Position numbers and translations under genes: made by a program
Source: Chromatiales bacterium
GTDB taxonomy: Bacteria > Pseudomonadota > Gammaproteobacteria > UBA6429 > Thiohalophilaceae
DNA: 13,318 bases
NCBI GenBank assembly: GCA_024641465.1
Contig: JAHEDB010000018.1
Location: 1-13,318, forward strand
Reading direction: 5' to 3'
Notes under the pieces: generated by a model
Seen by the model: the letters and a program-made list of their open reading frames with translations, nothing else
Databases searched by the model: none
What the model was told of the DNA's origin: nothing
Shown here: piece by piece, positions 1 through 7,233 of the stretch
Numbering within the stretch: the first letter of the stretch is position 1
Layout of the letters: each line of letters starts with the position of its first letter

Positions 1-157
1 TGACCAGGTCTTCAAGTTCTTTTTCTGAAAGATCGCGATATTTGATTTTTTGCAATTCACCATGTAAACGAATCAATGGCGGGCTACCAACGGCGAGGTG
101 GATATCGGAACCGCCTTGTTCACGACCCAGTTTCAGGAAGGCATTGATTCTGGCCAC
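1..157 (-). CDS. PilT-type type IV pilus ATPase, N-terminal part (cut by window edge)
   Basis: This is the first 52 codons of a gene that continues past the left edge. It starts at a GTG (155-157) that shares one base with the TAG stop of the kinase gene upstream (TAG-TG overlap), so translation is probably coupled. The visible protein begins MARINAFLKLGREQGGSDIH and continues into a LAVGSPPLIRLHGEL stretch. The pattern QGxSDIHLxxGxPPxxRxxGxL is the N-terminal PAS-like domain of the PilT/PilU retraction ATPases of the GspE family. The Walker boxes lie outside the window. By family knowledge such proteins form cytoplasmic hexamers that power pilus retraction (twitching). It could be PilT, PilU or another paralogue; the fragment cannot decide. 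Confidence 0.85.
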   Translation of the reverse strand, partial: MARINAFLKLGREQGGSDIHLAVGSPPLIRLHGELQKIKYRDLSEKELEDLV

Positions 158-2541
158 TATGCAGCTTCCTTGTTAAGCAGGTTTTCCAGGGCGTGTTGCA
201 TTTTGACGATATCTTGATATCGTTCATCCGGGTTGGTGGCTATCGCTTTCATAATAATGGCATTGAGGTCATCGCTGATTTTTGGATTAGCCTGATTGGC
301 CGGTTTGGCGTTACCTTCAACGTGTTTGAACAGTGTGGCCATATGGTCTTCTCCCTTGTAGGGCGGATGACCGGTAAACATTTCATACATCAAAATGCCA
401 AGGCTGTATATGTCAGTGCGTGCATCGATCGCCCGGGCCCGAACTTGCTCGGGGGCCATATAAGTCGGCGTGCCAACCAGTATGCCACTCTTGGTAATGC
501 GGGAGTCTGATTGGCTCGCGGCAGCGGCAAGACCAAAATCGACAACTTTTACCAGATCATTTTCACCGACCAGAATGTTTGCAGGTTTCAGGTCACGATG
601 TACCACACCGGCATTATGGGCCACGGCCATGGCTTTGCAGATGTCACAGAATATGCGCTTCAGGCGAGTATGGTCACGTTGGCGTTTAGATTTAATTTCA
701 TACGCCAGGGAGTGGCTTGCAAAATACTCCATTGAGATAGCGTAGGATTTACCAAAGGTTATAAAGTCATAGATTCGAATGACATTCTCATGGGTGATTT
801 TACGCGCATATCGAAGTTCGTGAATAAATCGTTGAATGACACTTTCATCGGACGCCATATGCGGATTGAGAAATTTCAGGATGATATCTTCATTGACCAT
901 CATATCATTGACCAGCACGACTACCCCAAAGGCGCCCTTGCCGATTTGCCTGATGATCTTGTAACGGTCCGCAAGAATTTGTTCCGGTTTTAATTTTGAG
1001 GCATCAATAATTTGATCGGCAAAGACGTCCATTGCTTTACCTGACTGGGAGAGGTCAACGATGGCATCATTGGGGGTATTAATTACTGTTTCGGCCAGAC
1101 TGCCAGCGGGTTCTTTACCATCGAGTCGAGTTATGATTGATTTCAGTGTAGAGTCAGCGAGGTTACGAAATTCCGGGTTTGAAATGCTGGCGATCTGTTG
1201 CAGCCCGCTTTTAACGATGGGCAGATTTTCCTTATCCGTTAGATCCGTAAGTGCCTGGAGTATTTCCTTGGCTAGTTTGTCCTGGGATTTGGATAAGACA
1301 TTGAGCAGGGGTTTAATGACCGTTTTATCATTCAGTCGGGATATGGCCTGAATGGCCACAGGTGCAGATTCGGGGTGGGTAGAGATCATCTTCAACAGGG
1401 AAGGGGTAACCCTTTTATCTCCCATTTGACCCAGGGCATCGGCTGCACGTTCCCGAACCCACCAGTCCTCATCACTTAAGGCCTTGGCGAGGTGTACGAC
1501 GGCTCGTTTATCCTTGATGGAATTCAGGATCTCGACAGCGGTTCGACGCAGGAACTCGTCCTTGTCTTTTATCAGTTCCAGCACGGCCTCTACAACCTTT
1601 GGACCACCGATACTGCCGAGCGCATCGGCGGCGCGGACTTTAACCCACCAGTCCTTGTCACGCATGGCGATCAGTAAATCCTTGATGGCACGAGGATCAC
1701 CAACTTCATTCAGGACCTCAACGGCTGCACGACGGACATATTCGGATTCATCCTGCAAAATATCAATCAGATATTTTACTGTATCGGGGGCTTTGATTTT
1801 TATCAGGGCATCGATGGTTTTGCTTTGAACCGTGAGGTCGGGATCCTTTAGTAATTGACAAAGAGGGCTTACCGGCACTTTGACCGTGGTTTCACCCAGG
1901 CCATCAATCGCAACCTGGCGGACATTTTTGTTTGGGTCATTTATTGCTTGCAACAATACATCCCGCACGGTTTCGGTATGAAAGCGGGAGATAATTTTTA
2001 TGATATTGAAACGGATATTCAGATCAGGGCTGTCAGCGTATTTGAGCAGGTCATTCAGATGTGTTGCATCAGCAACCTCATCAAGGACTTTCAGAATCAT
2101 GAGCCGGATATTTTTCTCGACCTGATTCAGCATGCCGAGCAGGGTTTTGGCATTCAGCTTGGTTCTGTGGGCGAGTAAGATCTGAACCAGTACGTTCTTT
2201 GGAATGTCAGGGTCATCAAACAGTTCAAACAGTCTGTTTGGATCATATTGCTGCGAATTGGCCAGGACCCGCATGGTGCCCGCCACTATTCGGTTATCCT
2301 GGTCGGCCAGACCATCGATGTAGTATTTTAGATTCCTGTTATCGAGCATACTGCCGAGCAATTGCTCAACCGGTGAGTTGGCAGGAGATTCACCCAGGGC
2401 AACAATCAGTTTGGGGATGGCCGCGTCGCCGATCTGTTTCAGTTTGGTATAGGCTTCCTTCGCTTCGGCACTGTTCACACCAGAACTGCCGAGTAGCGTA
2501 TCGATGGCTTTATTGGCCTGAAATCCTTTAATTATGCTCAT
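157..2541 (-). CDS. HEAT-repeat protein fused to a C-terminal Hanks-type Ser/Thr protein kinase
   Basis: A 794-residue cytoplasmic protein with no signal peptide or membrane segment. Residues about 20-465 are helical HEAT (PBS-lyase-like) repeats, with RAADALG and RRAAVEVL consensus units. Residues about 525-790 are a complete eukaryotic-like kinase: glycine loop GKGAFG (534-539), ATP lysine in ILKFL (556), helix-C Glu (575), HRDLKPAN (648-655), DFG (668-670), TPTYMAPE (691-698). All catalytic residues are present, so it should phosphorylate Ser/Thr; the HEAT arm probably binds partners or substrate. I chose the ATG at 2541. An in-frame TTG at 2571 would add ten residues, but neither start has a strong ribosome site. 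The stop overlaps the PilT-like start by one base, which suggests a role in pilus or motility control. That link is inference. Confidence 0.93.
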   Translation of the reverse strand: MSIIKGFQANKAIDTLLGSSGVNSAEAKEAYTKLKQIGDAAIPKLIVALGESPANSPVEQLLGSMLDNRNLKYYIDGLADQDNRIVAGTMRVLANSQQYDPNRLFELFDDPDIPKNVLVQILLAHRTKLNAKTLLGMLNQVEKNIRLMILKVLDEVADATHLNDLLKYADSPDLNIRFNIIKIISRFHTETVRDVLLQAINDPNKNVRQVAIDGLGETTVKVPVSPLCQLLKDPDLTVQSKTIDALIKIKAPDTVKYLIDILQDESEYVRRAAVEVLNEVGDPRAIKDLLIAMRDKDWWVKVRAADALGSIGGPKVVEAVLELIKDKDEFLRRTAVEILNSIKDKRAVVHLAKALSDEDWWVRERAADALGQMGDKRVTPSLLKMISTHPESAPVAIQAISRLNDKTVIKPLLNVLSKSQDKLAKEILQALTDLTDKENLPIVKSGLQQIASISNPEFRNLADSTLKSIITRLDGKEPAGSLAETVINTPNDAIVDLSQSGKAMDVFADQIIDASKLKPEQILADRYKIIRQIGKGAFGVVVLVNDMMVNEDIILKFLNPHMASDESVIQRFIHELRYARKITHENVIRIYDFITFGKSYAISMEYFASHSLAYEIKSKRQRDHTRLKRIFCDICKAMAVAHNAGVVHRDLKPANILVGENDLVKVVDFGLAAAASQSDSRITKSGILVGTPTYMAPEQVRARAIDARTDIYSLGILMYEMFTGHPPYKGEDHMATLFKHVEGNAKPANQANPKISDDLNAIIMKAIATNPDERYQDIVKMQHALENLLNKEAA

Positions 2542-2988
2542 GATGCTGCTTTCAATATCAGACCTGATCAACCTGAACTATCGATATAAAATACGGTGTT
2601 GGATAGTTACTGTGTAGACTGCAAGCTGGAGCAGATGATCGATCTGTTGTCTGGCACAGAGTGTCTGTTCGGTACATGCATGAGTCGGATTTTGGAGTTT
2701 GTAGCGAGTCTGTATAGTGCGTGTCGACGGTCATTGGAATTGACCCGGTATCGATTATCCCATGCCGCAGACGAGCATCGAAATGCCTTCGACGCGTAAT
2801 CGCCCCGAGTTTTGTTGTCAATGTCACGCGTTGTGGTGCCACACGATCTCCCTGGCTGTCTGTGCAAACAGTAAGTGCAGAATTATAACCTTAATATATT
2901 CTCGCTGGGGAGAAATATAAGGATATTTTGTGTATTCCGCTATTAAAAAATTACCTAATTATCAAAAGCTTGCCGGGCCAACAAATCA
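2542..2988. other. Intergenic stretch between the NlpC/P60 and kinase genes
   Basis: About 450 bases without a supportable gene. The open frames here have no ribosome site and no recognisable protein. It should hold the 3' end of the NlpC/P60 transcript and the promoter and leader of the kinase gene. A TATAAT is present on the minus strand (2882-2887) but has no convincing -35. The only clear structure is the inverted repeat at 2889-2922. Confidence 0.6.
2889..2922 (-). terminator. Imperfect hairpin downstream of the NlpC/P60 gene, possible terminator
   Basis: CCTTAATATATTCTC (2889-2903) is nearly complementary to GAGAAATATAAGG (2910-2922), with two extra bases in one arm and a loop of about six. 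On the minus strand it lies 67 bases past the NlpC/P60 stop and is followed by the T-rich TTATAATT. The stem is AT-rich and the U tract is broken, so termination would be weak. It could instead be a protein-binding dyad upstream of the kinase gene. Confidence 0.35.
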
Positions 2989-3489
2989 TCAGTTTTGTGC
3001 TATTTCCCGTCGTGGATAGATACGCCCGGCACGAATATAGCGTTTTCGCCAATAAGGGGTATCCAGGCGGGCAATCGCTACGGATTTACCTGTCGAGGGG
3101 GCGTGTATAAAGCGGTTCTTTCCCAGGTAGATCCCCACATGGGATATCCGGGAGCGTGAAATTCGGAAAAAAATCAGGTCCCCCCGGGCGAGCTGCTCTC
3201 GAGATACGGCCCGTGTTCGTTTGTATTGTCCAAACGTGGTTCTGGGCAGGGCCACTCCGGCCTGAAGAAAACTGTAATAGACCAGCCCACTGCAATCAAA
3301 ACCTTCGTCCGGTGATTCACCGCCATATTTGTAATCGGTCCCCAGTTGGGCCCTGGCGGTTTGGATAACCGTGCTCGTATCGATGGGGCCTGTTTGATGG
3401 GTGTGGTGTCGCGGTGCGACGCTGCCGCAGGCGCCCAGACCCAGCAATAGGATACTGATGGATACCATCTTTAAAAAGGAAATCTGCAT
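2989..3489 (-). CDS. NlpC/P60-family lipoprotein, probable peptidoglycan endopeptidase
   Basis: A 166-residue protein with a lipoprotein signal: hydrophobic stretch then LGLGAC, lipid-anchored Cys at 21. A NlpC/P60 domain fills residues about 40-160. The catalytic Cys is in FDCSGL (Cys66), the catalytic His in SHVGIY (His117), and the third polar residue is probably His129 in RFIHAP. By family knowledge it cuts the gamma-D-Glu-to-diamino-acid bond in stem peptides in the periplasm. Length matches the small Spr/MepS-like members. The ATG at 3489 is preceded by an AGAGACG purine stretch and a good promoter at 3522-3551. The gene stands alone; genes on both sides are more than 200 bases away. 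Confidence 0.92.
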   Translation of the reverse strand: MQISFLKMVSISILLLGLGACGSVAPRHHTHQTGPIDTSTVIQTARAQLGTDYKYGGESPDEGFDCSGLVYYSFLQAGVALPRTTFGQYKRTRAVSREQLARGDLIFFRISRSRISHVGIYLGKNRFIHAPSTGKSVAIARLDTPYWRKRYIRAGRIYPRREIAQN

Positions 3490-3521
3490 TTAGCGTCTCT
3501 GAGCCGGTAGACTTAAGTCAC

Positions 3522-3551
3522 ATTATAGAAAATAGTCGTAAATGTTCACAA
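3522..3551 (-). promoter_or_regulatory. Sigma-70-type promoter of the NlpC/P60 gene
   Basis: On the minus strand a perfect -10 TATAAT (3522-3527) lies 18 bases from TTGTGA (3546-3551), which matches the -35 consensus at four of six positions. The predicted transcript start near 3515 gives a leader of about 26 bases before the ATG at 3489. Confidence 0.6.
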
Positions 3552-3712
3552 TGTCCTTAAATCTTAATAATCAATTAGATATAGCATATTATTCATTTGT
3601 TGTATCATAAATATCCTTATTATTTAAGTAAAAAAAACTGAATTTGTTCAATTAATAACCGATATTCTTCCCCAGATAAGGTAATACACCTTTTGTAACT
3701 GAGTATTTATCT
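3552..3712. other. AT-rich divergent intergenic region
   Basis: This stretch between the two divergent genes is markedly AT-rich (runs such as TTATTATTTAAGTAAAAAAA) compared with the GC-rich genes around it. It should carry the promoter of the plus-strand gene at 3713, but I could not choose one because many -10-like matches occur. Such composition fits curved or silencer-bound DNA, or an acquired segment; the sequence alone does not decide. Confidence 0.5.
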
Positions 3713-4213
3713 ATGGATTCCTCCGCAGTATCCAACAGGCAGGGTGTGTCGGACTCGACCCCTGAGCCTTCGACCCGTAACCGCTCAGACCAGGACTATG
3801 CCCGTCAGGCGGCGGTGGAGGATGCCATGCGCCAGCAACAACGGGCAGCCAATAATCGGGAAGTGGAAAGACGTTTGGCTCAGTCGGCCTTTGCTCAAAG
3901 TGTCGAACAGGACAGGGCATTGCAGAAGAGCAACCAGCAGGCCGGGGTGGAAAAAATGGTTCGCTCCGTGGTGCGTAAGGAATCGGCTCAGCAAGAGCAG
4001 AGTCGCTCACAGGAGGATTCCCCGTCTAGTGATACCAATACTGACTATGTCCGTGAAAAACTCAATTCGACTTATGGTAGTTCCAGCCAGGAATCTCCTC
4101 GGGATGAAGAGCTTCGTCCCAGTCCATCTGAACGCCAGCAGCAGCGCGCACTGGAAAACTATCAACAATCAACGCGTAATCGTGTCGATCACACGGTGGA
4201 ACTGATCGTCTAG
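3713..4213 (+). CDS. Hypothetical hydrophilic, probably disordered protein
   Basis: I do not recognise this 166-residue protein. It has no signal peptide, membrane segment or hydrophobic core and is very rich in Gln, Ser, Arg and Glu. Residues about 25-95 (RQAAVEDAMRQQQRAAN onward) could form a charged helix or coiled coil. Residues about 95-145 are Ser/Pro/Glu-rich, and the tail ends in a short hydrophobic VELIV. Codon use looks ordinary for a protein gene, and the frame stays open for the whole length, which supports real coding. The ribosome site before the ATG is weak. It sits just downstream of an AT-rich region and 112 bases before mrcB, with a palindrome between. A cell-envelope or adaptor role cannot be inferred from this. 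Confidence 0.6.
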   Translation: MDSSAVSNRQGVSDSTPEPSTRNRSDQDYARQAAVEDAMRQQQRAANNREVERRLAQSAFAQSVEQDRALQKSNQQAGVEKMVRSVVRKESAQQEQSRSQEDSPSSDTNTDYVREKLNSTYGSSSQESPRDEELRPSPSERQQQRALENYQQSTRNRVDHTVELIV

Positions 4214-4232
4214 ATAATGCGGGTATTTTGCC

Positions 4233-4244
4233 ATTACCGGTAAT
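4233..4244. repeat. 12-bp perfect palindrome upstream of mrcB
   Basis: ATTACCGGTAAT is its own reverse complement. It lies 20 bases past the stop of the hypothetical gene and about 40 bases before the -10 of mrcB, so it could be an operator. No matching regulator is known to me. Confidence 0.5.
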
Positions 4245-4283
4245 CTCCGAACTGAATCATACTAATTAGAGGGGAAGCGGGGC

Positions 4284-4289
4284 TATAAT
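4284..4289 (+). promoter_or_regulatory. Candidate -10 element for mrcB
   Basis: A perfect TATAAT lies 36 bases before the mrcB ATG, giving a leader of roughly 30 bases. There is no good -35 at 16-18 bases, so an activator, possibly acting at the nearby palindrome, may be needed, or the match is chance. Confidence 0.4.
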
Positions 4290-4325
4290 ACCAGTCTTGT
4301 ATCAGCAAGCACTTTGAGTTGAATC

Positions 4326-6650
4326 ATGGTCCGCCGCCCAACGCGTAAACGCAAATCCACCGTACAGCAACAGAATAAACGCTACTCCAGGACAAAATCA
4401 CGCATTAAAAACCGCCTTCTGCGTTGGCCTCACTGGCGCAAGACAGTGATTGGTCTGGCCGTTTTATTTCTGGCCTATGTCGTTTTCCTGGATGTCGTGA
4501 TTCGCGTCAGTTTTGAGGGCAAGCGCTGGGCCTTGCCGGCGCATGTCTATGCCCGGCCACTGGAACTCTATCCCGGCGTCAGATTGTCACCAAGCCAGTT
4601 CAACCAGGAACTGGAGCGTCTGGGCTATCGCTATGCCTACCGCCCCACCGAACCCGGCACCTTTGCTCGCCAGGATGATCGGTTTTATCTCATTACCCGT
4701 TCCTTCCAGTTCTGGGATAGCAAAGAACCCTCCCGTCAATTGGATATTCACTTTGCTGATGGTCGGCTGGAGAGCCTGCGGGATGCCAGTCTCGACAAAG
4801 AGTTGACCCTGGCGAGAATGGATCCGCCGCGTATCGGCGGCATTTATCCGGCTCACCATGAAGATCGTATCCTGGTGCAGCTGAAGGATACCCCGCCCTT
4901 ATTGGGGCAGGCGCTGATCGTGGTGGAGGATCGAAATTTTTACAGCCATATAGGTCTGGATCCCCGCGCCATCGCCCGGGCGCTGTGGGTCAACCTGACC
5001 GGTTCCGGCGGTTTGCAGGGCGGCAGCACGCTCACCCAGCAACTGGTGAAGAATTTCTTTCTGTCCAATGCCCGTAGCCTGTGGCGTAAGGCCAATGAGG
5101 CCATCATGGCCCTGTTGCTGGAATGGCACTATGACAAGAACGAGATCCTTGAGGCCTATTTCAACGAGGTCTACCTGGGACAGGACGGTAACCGCGCCAT
5201 CCATGGTTTTGGTCTGGCCAGTCGCTTTTATTTTGATAAGCCGATCGAGCGTCTGACCCTCCCTGAGGTTGCGGTCATGGTAGCGATGATCCGTGGGCCG
5301 GGTTATTACCACCCCTATCGCCATCCGGGTCGTCTGCTGGAGCGGCGTAATCTGGTGCTGGATCTGATGGCCCAACAGGGTGTCATTCGTCAGAGTCAGG
5401 CACTGTCGGCTAAACAGTCAGCGCTGGGGGTGATTCAGGATCGCACCACATCCGCTAATTCTTATCCCGCCTTTATGGATCTGGTGCGGCGGCAATTGAA
5501 AGAGGATTATCGGGAAAAGGATCTGACATCGGAGGGCCTGCGGATCTTCACCACCCTCGACCCCTCGGTGCAGGTCACCGTGGAGGAGACTGTCAAACAA
5601 CAGGTCAAGGCCCTCGATCGGCAACGAGGCCTCAATGATCAACTGCAATCGGCCGTGGTGATCACCAGCACCACCAATGGCGAGGTGCTGGCCATGCTGG
5701 GGGATCGCAAGCCGGGTTATGCCGGATTTAATCGGGTGCTGGATGCCCAACGACCGGTCGGTTCACTGCTGAAACCGGCGATCTATCTGACCGCTATTGA
5801 AAAGGCCCGGCAGTACAATCTGTTGAGCCTGATCGATGATGCGGCCATTACCCTCAAGGCCCAGGGGGGCGTCACCTGGTCCCCCAAAAACTATGACGGT
5901 CAATCCCATGGCGAGGTCCCGCTATATCGGGCCCTGGTCAATTCCTATAACCTGGCCACGGTGCGGCTGGGGATGAAGCTGGGCTTTGAGGCGATTGAGG
6001 ATACCCTGCATCGCCTCGGTATCAACAAGTCGATCCCACCATATCCGTCCATGTTGCTGGGGGCGATCGAACTCACGCCGCTGGAGATCGCCCAGATGTA
6101 TCAGACCCTGGCCTCGGGCGGTTTTCGCACCCCACTGCGCGCCATCCGCGAAGTAATGACCGCCGATGGCAAGCCCCTACAGCGTTACCCGATCCATATC
6201 GAACAGACCGTGGATGGTAAATCCATCGCGGTCTTGACCAGCGCCATGCAGGAGATCATGCGTAGTGGTACCGGCAAGGGGGTGCGACAGTTTTTCCCCG
6301 AGGATGTCGAACTGGCGGGCAAGACCGGCACCACCGATGAATTACGCGATAGCTGGTTTGCCGGTTTTGGCAGTGATTATCTCGGTATCGTCTGGCTCGG
6401 CACCGATGACAATCAACCGATCCACCTTACCGGGGGCAGTGGAGCCCTGGTGGTGTGGAGTGATATGATGCGGCGCTTGCAGACACAGTCTCTGTTGCCC
6501 AGTGCGGCCGAAGGCGTCGAGGTTTTACCGATAGACCCAGAGTCCCTGCTGGTGGCGGGGTACAGTTGCAGTGGCAAGGTCAATCTGGCCTTTGTTAAAG
6601 GTACTGCCCCGGAATACTATGCGCCTTGTGCCGGTGGCGGCAAACGATAG
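4326..6650 (+). CDS. mrcB: Penicillin-binding protein 1b, bifunctional peptidoglycan synthase
   Basis: A 774-residue class A PBP. A basic cytoplasmic tail (1-37) is followed by a membrane anchor (about 38-58). Residues about 65-155 form the UB2H-like regulatory region typical of PBP1b. The GT51 glycosyltransferase follows, with EDRNFYSH (catalytic Glu201), GGSTLTQQLVKN (232-243) and EAYFNEVYLG (276-285). The transpeptidase has SLLK (nucleophile Ser480, Lys483), SYN (540-542) and KTGTT (666-670). All catalytic motifs are intact. It polymerises lipid II and cross-links the chains in the periplasm, and is a beta-lactam target. The UB2H region and overall length argue for PBP1b over PBP1a or PBP1c. 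The gene directly downstream encodes its likely activator lipoprotein. Confidence 0.97.
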   Translation: MVRRPTRKRKSTVQQQNKRYSRTKSRIKNRLLRWPHWRKTVIGLAVLFLAYVVFLDVVIRVSFEGKRWALPAHVYARPLELYPGVRLSPSQFNQELERLGYRYAYRPTEPGTFARQDDRFYLITRSFQFWDSKEPSRQLDIHFADGRLESLRDASLDKELTLARMDPPRIGGIYPAHHEDRILVQLKDTPPLLGQALIVVEDRNFYSHIGLDPRAIARALWVNLTGSGGLQGGSTLTQQLVKNFFLSNARSLWRKANEAIMALLLEWHYDKNEILEAYFNEVYLGQDGNRAIHGFGLASRFYFDKPIERLTLPEVAVMVAMIRGPGYYHPYRHPGRLLERRNLVLDLMAQQGVIRQSQALSAKQSALGVIQDRTTSANSYPAFMDLVRRQLKEDYREKDLTSEGLRIFTTLDPSVQVTVEETVKQQVKALDRQRGLNDQLQSAVVITSTTNGEVLAMLGDRKPGYAGFNRVLDAQRPVGSLLKPAIYLTAIEKARQYNLLSLIDDAAITLKAQGGVTWSPKNYDGQSHGEVPLYRALVNSYNLATVRLGMKLGFEAIEDTLHRLGINKSIPPYPSMLLGAIELTPLEIAQMYQTLASGGFRTPLRAIREVMTADGKPLQRYPIHIEQTVDGKSIAVLTSAMQEIMRSGTGKGVRQFFPEDVELAGKTGTTDELRDSWFAGFGSDYLGIVWLGTDDNQPIHLTGGSGALVVWSDMMRRLQTQSLLPSAAEGVEVLPIDPESLLVAGYSCSGKVNLAFVKGTAPEYYAPCAGGGKR

Positions 6651-6665
6651 GATTATGAAAGCCCG

Positions 6666-7133
6666 ATGATTAAAGCCCTGTTTTATTTTCTCCTCGTCGG
6701 TTTCATGCTTATGCTGGGGGCCTGCACCACCGCCCCGGAAAAACCCGCCGGCTTCGTGGTGGGTGAGGAGCAGGACAAGGGTGAACAGATCCTGCCCGAT
6801 GACCGCACCAGTAAAACCGTGCTGGCCCTGCTCGATTCTGCCCAGGCGTCGGCCAAGGCCGGCCAACTGCATAATGCGGAGGCCCAGCTCGAACGAGCCT
6901 TGCGCATCGAACCCCGCAACGCGGTTCTCTGGTATTACATGGCCAAGCTGCGTCTGCATCAGAATCGACTCGCCGAAGCCGCCGGCCTGGCCGCCAAATC
7001 CAACAGCCTGGCGGGTAAGGACCGCAAGCTGCGGGCGGACAACTGGCGGATTATTGCCCATGCCCGGAATCAGCAGGGGGACCTGGCGGGGGCGCAGCAG
7101 GCGCAGGAGCAGGTCGATCAACTCAAGCAGTAA
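6666..7133 (+). CDS. TPR-containing lipoprotein, probable PBP1b activator (LpoP-like)
   Basis: A 155-residue lipoprotein. The signal peptide ends in the lipobox LGAC (lipidated Cys20), followed by TTAP with no Asp at +2, which favours outer-membrane sorting. Residues about 50-115 form tetratricopeptide-like helices (AEAQLERALRIEPRNAVLWY is a clear TPR core), followed by a third helical pair to the C terminus. It starts 15 bases after the mrcB stop, so the two genes are surely one operon. In Pseudomonas aeruginosa, LpoP is a TPR lipoprotein encoded with PBP1b that activates the synthase from the outer membrane. Architecture and location match that protein; orthology is inferred, not proven. 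The ribosome site is weak, and a four-codon open frame (6655-6669) overlaps the start. Confidence 0.85.
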   Translation: MIKALFYFLLVGFMLMLGACTTAPEKPAGFVVGEEQDKGEQILPDDRTSKTVLALLDSAQASAKAGQLHNAEAQLERALRIEPRNAVLWYYMAKLRLHQNRLAEAAGLAAKSNSLAGKDRKLRADNWRIIAHARNQQGDLAGAQQAQEQVDQLKQ

Positions 7134-7150
7134 TCCACACCCCAATCTTT

Positions 7151-7180
7151 TTAACCGCATGCGTTTGTATTTGTTACACT
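7151..7180 (+). promoter_or_regulatory. Candidate sigma-70 promoter before the nuclease-like gene
   Basis: An extended -10, TG-T-TACACT (7172-7180), lies 18 bases after TTAACC (7151-7156), a four-of-six -35 match. The start would be near 7187, giving a leader of about 47 bases. This suggests the downstream genes can be transcribed independently of mrcB. Confidence 0.4.
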
Positions 7181-7233
7181 TCTGATGATGTATATGCAGA
7201 TATTCATAAAACCATTATGACCGGGCAGCCGAC

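Noticed and set aside
2607..2867. Overlapping minus-strand frames between the kinase and NlpC/P60 genes
   Set aside because: Two frames overlap in the same region, neither has a ribosome site, and both are rich in Arg, Ser and His, as chance translations often are.
7182..7199. Possible LexA box near the promoter before the nuclease-like gene and yoaA
   Set aside because: The CTG and CAG are separated by 12 bases, not the 10 required by the gammaproteobacterial LexA consensus, so SOS control is not supported.
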